NCBI GenBank assembly: GCA_963693085.1 | Contig: OY856409.1 | Coordinates: 660,902,591 to 660,966,590 of the forward strand | DNA: 64,000 nucleotides | DNA from: Alisma plantago-aquatica | Taxonomy: Eukaryota; Streptophyta; Magnoliopsida; Alismatales; Alismataceae | Reading direction: 5' to 3' | Part shown: piece by piece, positions 59,801-64,000 of the stretch | Numbering within the stretch: position 1 is the first letter of the stretch | How the letters are laid out: every line of letters begins with the position of its first letter | The notes under the pieces: generated by a model | What the model was told of the DNA's origin: nothing | Database searches by the model: none | The model's input: the letters and a program-made list of their open reading frames with translations, nothing else | Program-made: the position numbers and the translations under genes

Positions 59801-61241
59801 AGGGATGTGATTTCAATATTCAGTTACTCAGCTGAATAATTAGTCTCTACTGCTAAATTTTAATATGGTAGTATATCTTGATTTGAAATGTATGTTTATA
59901 TTTAGTGTAAAATGATCTTATAAGGAATGGTAATGTAGACAATGTTACATGCATATGCCATCTAAATATCATGCTAACAACTGAGTGTGGAGTTTCCACT
60001 CATTGAGGTAGAAACGTATACATTAGTGAACATATTCCAAGTATCTTGGAACAGTTTCTCTGAGGTGGTTGTAGTCTCGATTAGAGGGTAGAATCGATGT
60101 GTTACACACATGATTGGGTAAATCATTGAGGTCATGGTGTACTACTTTTGTTTCATTCTTAGTGGATGATGTATCTATATGTTGTAGTCATCTTATATAT
60201 GTATGATGTAAATTGCTATAAACAAAATATGATGTAATAAGATAATGAAAAATTACCCTTTCAATAATAATCTAATATAGAACTTCCTTGTGTACTTTTA
60301 AATACTTGAAATTATGATAAATATGAATCTTATATATACTGTATATTTGGTATATTTATTTGGTTAATTTTTGCTATTTCTGTGTCGTGACAAGTTTGAT
60401 TTTCTCCACATTATTGACCTTAGTCAATTGAGACTACATACATGTCCTTATCCAAGTGAATTACATGTTTAATAAAGTGGATTAAATTATTCTAGTTTAG
60501 TTTAGTTTCCCAGTTTGTGGCCAGTTGTTCTTGCCAAGTTAGTGGCTTACGTAGTTGGGTTTGAGGTTTTTCTTGACCCTGGTGTTTGGGCTCTACAAGC
60601 CTAGAATCAATGATAGCATTTTGCACTTTATGGGGATTGGGTTTTTTTTATTGGTTGTACGATACCATAGTATTGATATTATACGTAGAGTTTGGTTTTT
60701 ATAGGAGTGTGTAGTGACTAGGACTATGGTGGAGGTTCCTCAATAGTCATTAATACAAAATCCATCCCTTTTCAAATGTCTAAAAGACATATAGGTAGAC
60801 CCTGGAATCTTTCCTATAGTTTAAGAATCCACCTTTACCTACATATGAGTATAAGAAGAAAATAATTCTGGAGTCATTTAACCACATAATGGACTCATGA
60901 GATATAGACAGTTGTGGATAGGATGTTAGGTCCTTATGCAGTTGTGGTGATGTCAATTGAAGATGTTACCAAGTCTTGTGAGAGACTCAGATGCTTGGGG
61001 ACTACTAACTTCATAATGTTGGTCTTGACAAGGTGGATATGTGGATTATAGATCTAGAAATGGTATTTCCCATCGTTAAGATATTATATGGGGATAAAAA
61101 AATATCACACCATTTAACTTTTGAAATGAAGTTCAAGAAATTGGTGTGATATGGAATAGAGGAAGAATTCTAGTGAGTAATTTACATAGTAAGACTGCAA
61201 AAGGGAGTTCGAGGATTGATACTTTTTATATCATTATTTAT
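56881..61241. other. no recognisable gene
   Basis: AT-rich sequence with only short frames. No retroelement domain, terminal repeat pair or RNA gene was recognised. Confidence 0.4.
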
Positions 61242-61326
61242 GATATATATATATATGTGTATATATATATATGTAGATGTTTATATGTGTGTATGTATGC
61301 ATGTATATATGTATGTATGTATGTAT
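61242..61326. repeat. compound (TA)n / (TG) / (TATG)n microsatellite
   Basis: Runs of TATATA and GTGTATATAT followed by ATGT and TATG tetranucleotides. The short frames on both strands are artefacts of the repeat. Confidence 0.93.
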
Positions 61327-64000
61327 CAATGTAAGTATAGATTTCCACCAATACCACCACGTGGGTATCTCCATTAAGTTACCCATCCAATAATAGTCAT
61401 ACAATTTCCCTTCCATGTCAAGAACATTGGCACATCAACCCTATTCTGATTGTCCTCCCCTGTGACCTCATGTTTGACATAAACCTAATATTTATCCCAA
61501 TCTAGACCTCCATTATAATCTTCAAACTTTGCCTACTCGCCCACTCCTCTCCCCTCTTCATCTTCTACACTTACACCCTATGCATCCCTAGCACACTCCT
61601 CTTCACACCACACACAAAGATGCTAGCTTCCTACACTCTACACTCTTGATGTGGACAATCAACAACATATGTGGTGACTCAATCAACAATGACATCAAAC
61701 TTTGTGGCCCCAATCTGGCGCACACTAAAAATAGTTCCCTCCACACATTCGGAGGCCCTACCAGACATGACTTTCATTGGAGAGTAAGGGACCCTCATAG
61801 GAGGCCATTAGGGACTTGATGCTGATTATTGACACATACTCAAGGTGAGACTGATCATGGTCAATTATTCTAGTTGTTGTGGACTTGAGGTAGATGTGAA
61901 TTTCATGACACATGAGTTGACCACAAGGTCCCAGTAGGGAGAGTGAGAGAATTTTCTTGATCATATCTTACATGGGATATATATTGTTTCCAATAGTGAT
62001 GAGTCTAAGAATCCTGACGAGGTCTTACATGACATTTTTTTCAGCCCCGAGGATCAACCAGTGGTCTAGTGATTTGGCTTTGATGCAAGCCTCAACCAAA
62101 TCCTTAAAGCCAAGAAAAAGGTTGATTGTTTGAGATCAACAAATCCAACATCATATGTATCATGGAGAACGTCAACATTAATACAATCAAAACATCGCTT
62201 TGGTCAGTTGTGGGAGATATTAGATCTTCTAAACCACCCAGAGATCTAGTCCAAGCTTTAGGATGACATTGACATATTGACCCTAGTGTCCAGTTTGTAG
62301 ATCCTGACACATAGAAAATCCCTACCTCAATGATGTGATCAGGGAGACATCCACCTATGTGGCAATCCCTCTCCTCATAATGGAATGAACCTCAAAAATG
62401 ACAATATTGGTAGGTACAATATCATTGGGGAGAGAAACATACTTGTCAATGATTGGTTCCTCTACATTAATCTCGTACACCAAAAGAGGCATGAGGAGGT
62501 CCATCCCCTCTTGCTACCACTGGTCATATGATAAGTGAAGTCTAACATGTTAGCTAGGAATGACCAGAAGTCCCTCAAGGCCGTCGGGTGTGTAGAACCC
62601 CTCAAAAGGGATGTTGTCGAGTGGTTTCTAATGCAATTGACTAGTGCTGAGATTGTCTAGGAATAAAAGATGTTATAAAAATGACTGGATAATTAAAGTA
62701 AGAAACAAAACGTATCTTGAATTGTATGAGTTTCTTATTTCACTTAGTGGTTACTACTATTTTGTCTCATGTTAACAAAATTGACTAGTTTTTTAGTTTT
62801 GTGTTCACCCCCTATCCTTTAAAGCTGGGAAAATGGACATAGGCACTCACCAGTAAGATCCTTAGGAGTAGCTCCATGACCATGGAAGATTTTTCCATCT
62901 TGCTTGTTGTTACTCCTGACTATTTATACCATATTTGATTTAGTTTAGTCCAAGTGATATGAGTGATGTAGTAATATCTTTCATTGGGAGAAATACAAAA
63001 TCATTATGTTTGATAATTTATTTAGTTGCTAGTTGTTATAACTGTGGAAAATGCCAATATACATGGTAGTATACCAACTACACCTGACCGCACCCCTTTT
63101 TTGCACAACATGAACTACATGTTTTTTTTCTCGAAAGGGGAGCTTTAATGGGTTATAAACCAATGAAATTATTTTCCACTCAGCAAACCAAACAAAAATC
63201 TAATCATGGGGTTCATTTGCACTGAATTCATTTGCTATCCAACCAAAGGGGACCTTTCTCCATTTCTCAAATTGTGGTACCTGAATTCCAGCGATCAAGA
63301 AGCCAACTAGATTAATCCAATATGATCTTCTCTTTCCAATTATTCTCTTTGCACGTTCTTTTTCTCCGATTCCTATACTTTAATGTGTTTCAGATGACAC
63401 AATGAAATTGATACATTGATGGTGATACTAATAAAGATGGATGTATCGATGAGTTTCCCCACATGACATATGAAATGGGTGGATCTGGGTGAGGGAATGT
63501 GGAACTTTGGTCTCATGTAGCACTAGTCTCAATATGGAATGAGATTGGGAATACAATCACATCCCAATTCCTTTAAATAGAGGATGACATCAGAAAGGAT
63601 GATATAAAATTGTAGGGAGACCATCCTGAAGTTATTCAATGGTGAAGATTTTTGTATTAAGTCATTTTTGTTACTTGGTAGACATGTTTTTTATTTTCAC
63701 TTAGTTTTGTATGGACATAGTGCCATCGATGAATAGTTTAGTGCAAATCAAGTATGTGTTTTGCTAGTGATCGGATGATCCCTCAGTCACTTTTGCCTTT
63801 GATATGGGAGAGTATCAATGAGTGTTGCATTGATGGCACTGATGGGAGACCATTTGTAAGTCCTAAAAAATCACCCATCTTATGTTCTTCAATCTATCAT
63901 TAATCACAACAAATATGCTCTAGATTTTAAGTTTTTTCAAACATGATGTTTCTCTATTTTTTATTATATACACACTTTAGTTTTGTGTATGTTACGATCA
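61327..64000. other. no recognisable gene
   Basis: Only short frames without family resemblance. A stretch at 63130-63260 (AAACCAAACAAAAATC, then CCAACCAAAGGGGACC) resembles edges of small plant DNA elements, but I found no matching opposite end. Confidence 0.35.

Noticed and set aside
61705..61730. Possible gypsy primer site (CTGGCGCACAC)
   Set aside because: Too short a match, with no LTR edge beside it.

Overview
This window is repeat-dominated flowering-plant nuclear DNA. I found no host single-copy gene and no rRNA or tRNA gene. It is a stack of transposable elements inserted into one another, in AT-rich and often badly decayed sequence. The plant origin follows from the families present: Ty1/copia elements including a Sirevirus-like one, a CACTA (En/Spm) DNA transposon with Tnp2, Transposase_24 and Ulp1 genes, an Athila-type Ty3/gypsy fragment, and a plant LINE with an RNase H domain. 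The species cannot be named from this sequence.

Positions 1-3743 hold decayed, unassigned repeats. Positions 3744 to about 42090 form a four-level nest. (1) The outermost layer is an old, broken copia element on the minus strand, about 7 kb once later insertions are removed. It was hit by a hAT-type element (35065-36140, 8-bp target duplication), a 1.5-kb foldback element (37169-38669, 5-bp duplication) and a solo LTR (39364-41302). (2) At 7473-34328 it was also hit by a retroelement with two LTRs of about 3.35 kb and only about 0.75 kb of non-coding interior. (3) One of those LTRs received a 10.5-kb CACTA transposon (10450-29480, duplication AGA). (4) Exon 7 of the second CACTA gene received a young, structurally complete 8.5-kb Sirevirus-like copia element on the minus strand (18577-27098, duplication CGTTG). 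Its 1406-bp LTRs show no difference by eye.

The CACTA element is well preserved. It has 14-bp terminal inverted repeats, subterminal arrays of GCGTCGGTT/AACCGACGC hairpins, a GC-rich leader, and a leader intron carrying three copies of a 190-bp palindrome. A tnpD-type transposase gene has one in-frame stop. A 13-exon gene joins a Transposase_24 domain to a C48/Ulp1 protease; every exon junction keeps frame once the retroelement is removed. The Sirevirus-like element has intact gag and pol frames, a tRNA-iMet primer site, several polypurine tracts, and paired 25-bp palindromes both upstream of its TATA box and in the gap between gag and pol.

Positions 42091-64000 are older. A decayed Ty3/gypsy element (LTR-like copies near 43260-44760 and 55195-56880, with minus-strand gag and protease remnants) encloses a broken LINE (minus), which is itself split by an Athila-type gag/protease fragment (plus). 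The last 7 kb hold microsatellites and sequence in which I recognise nothing.
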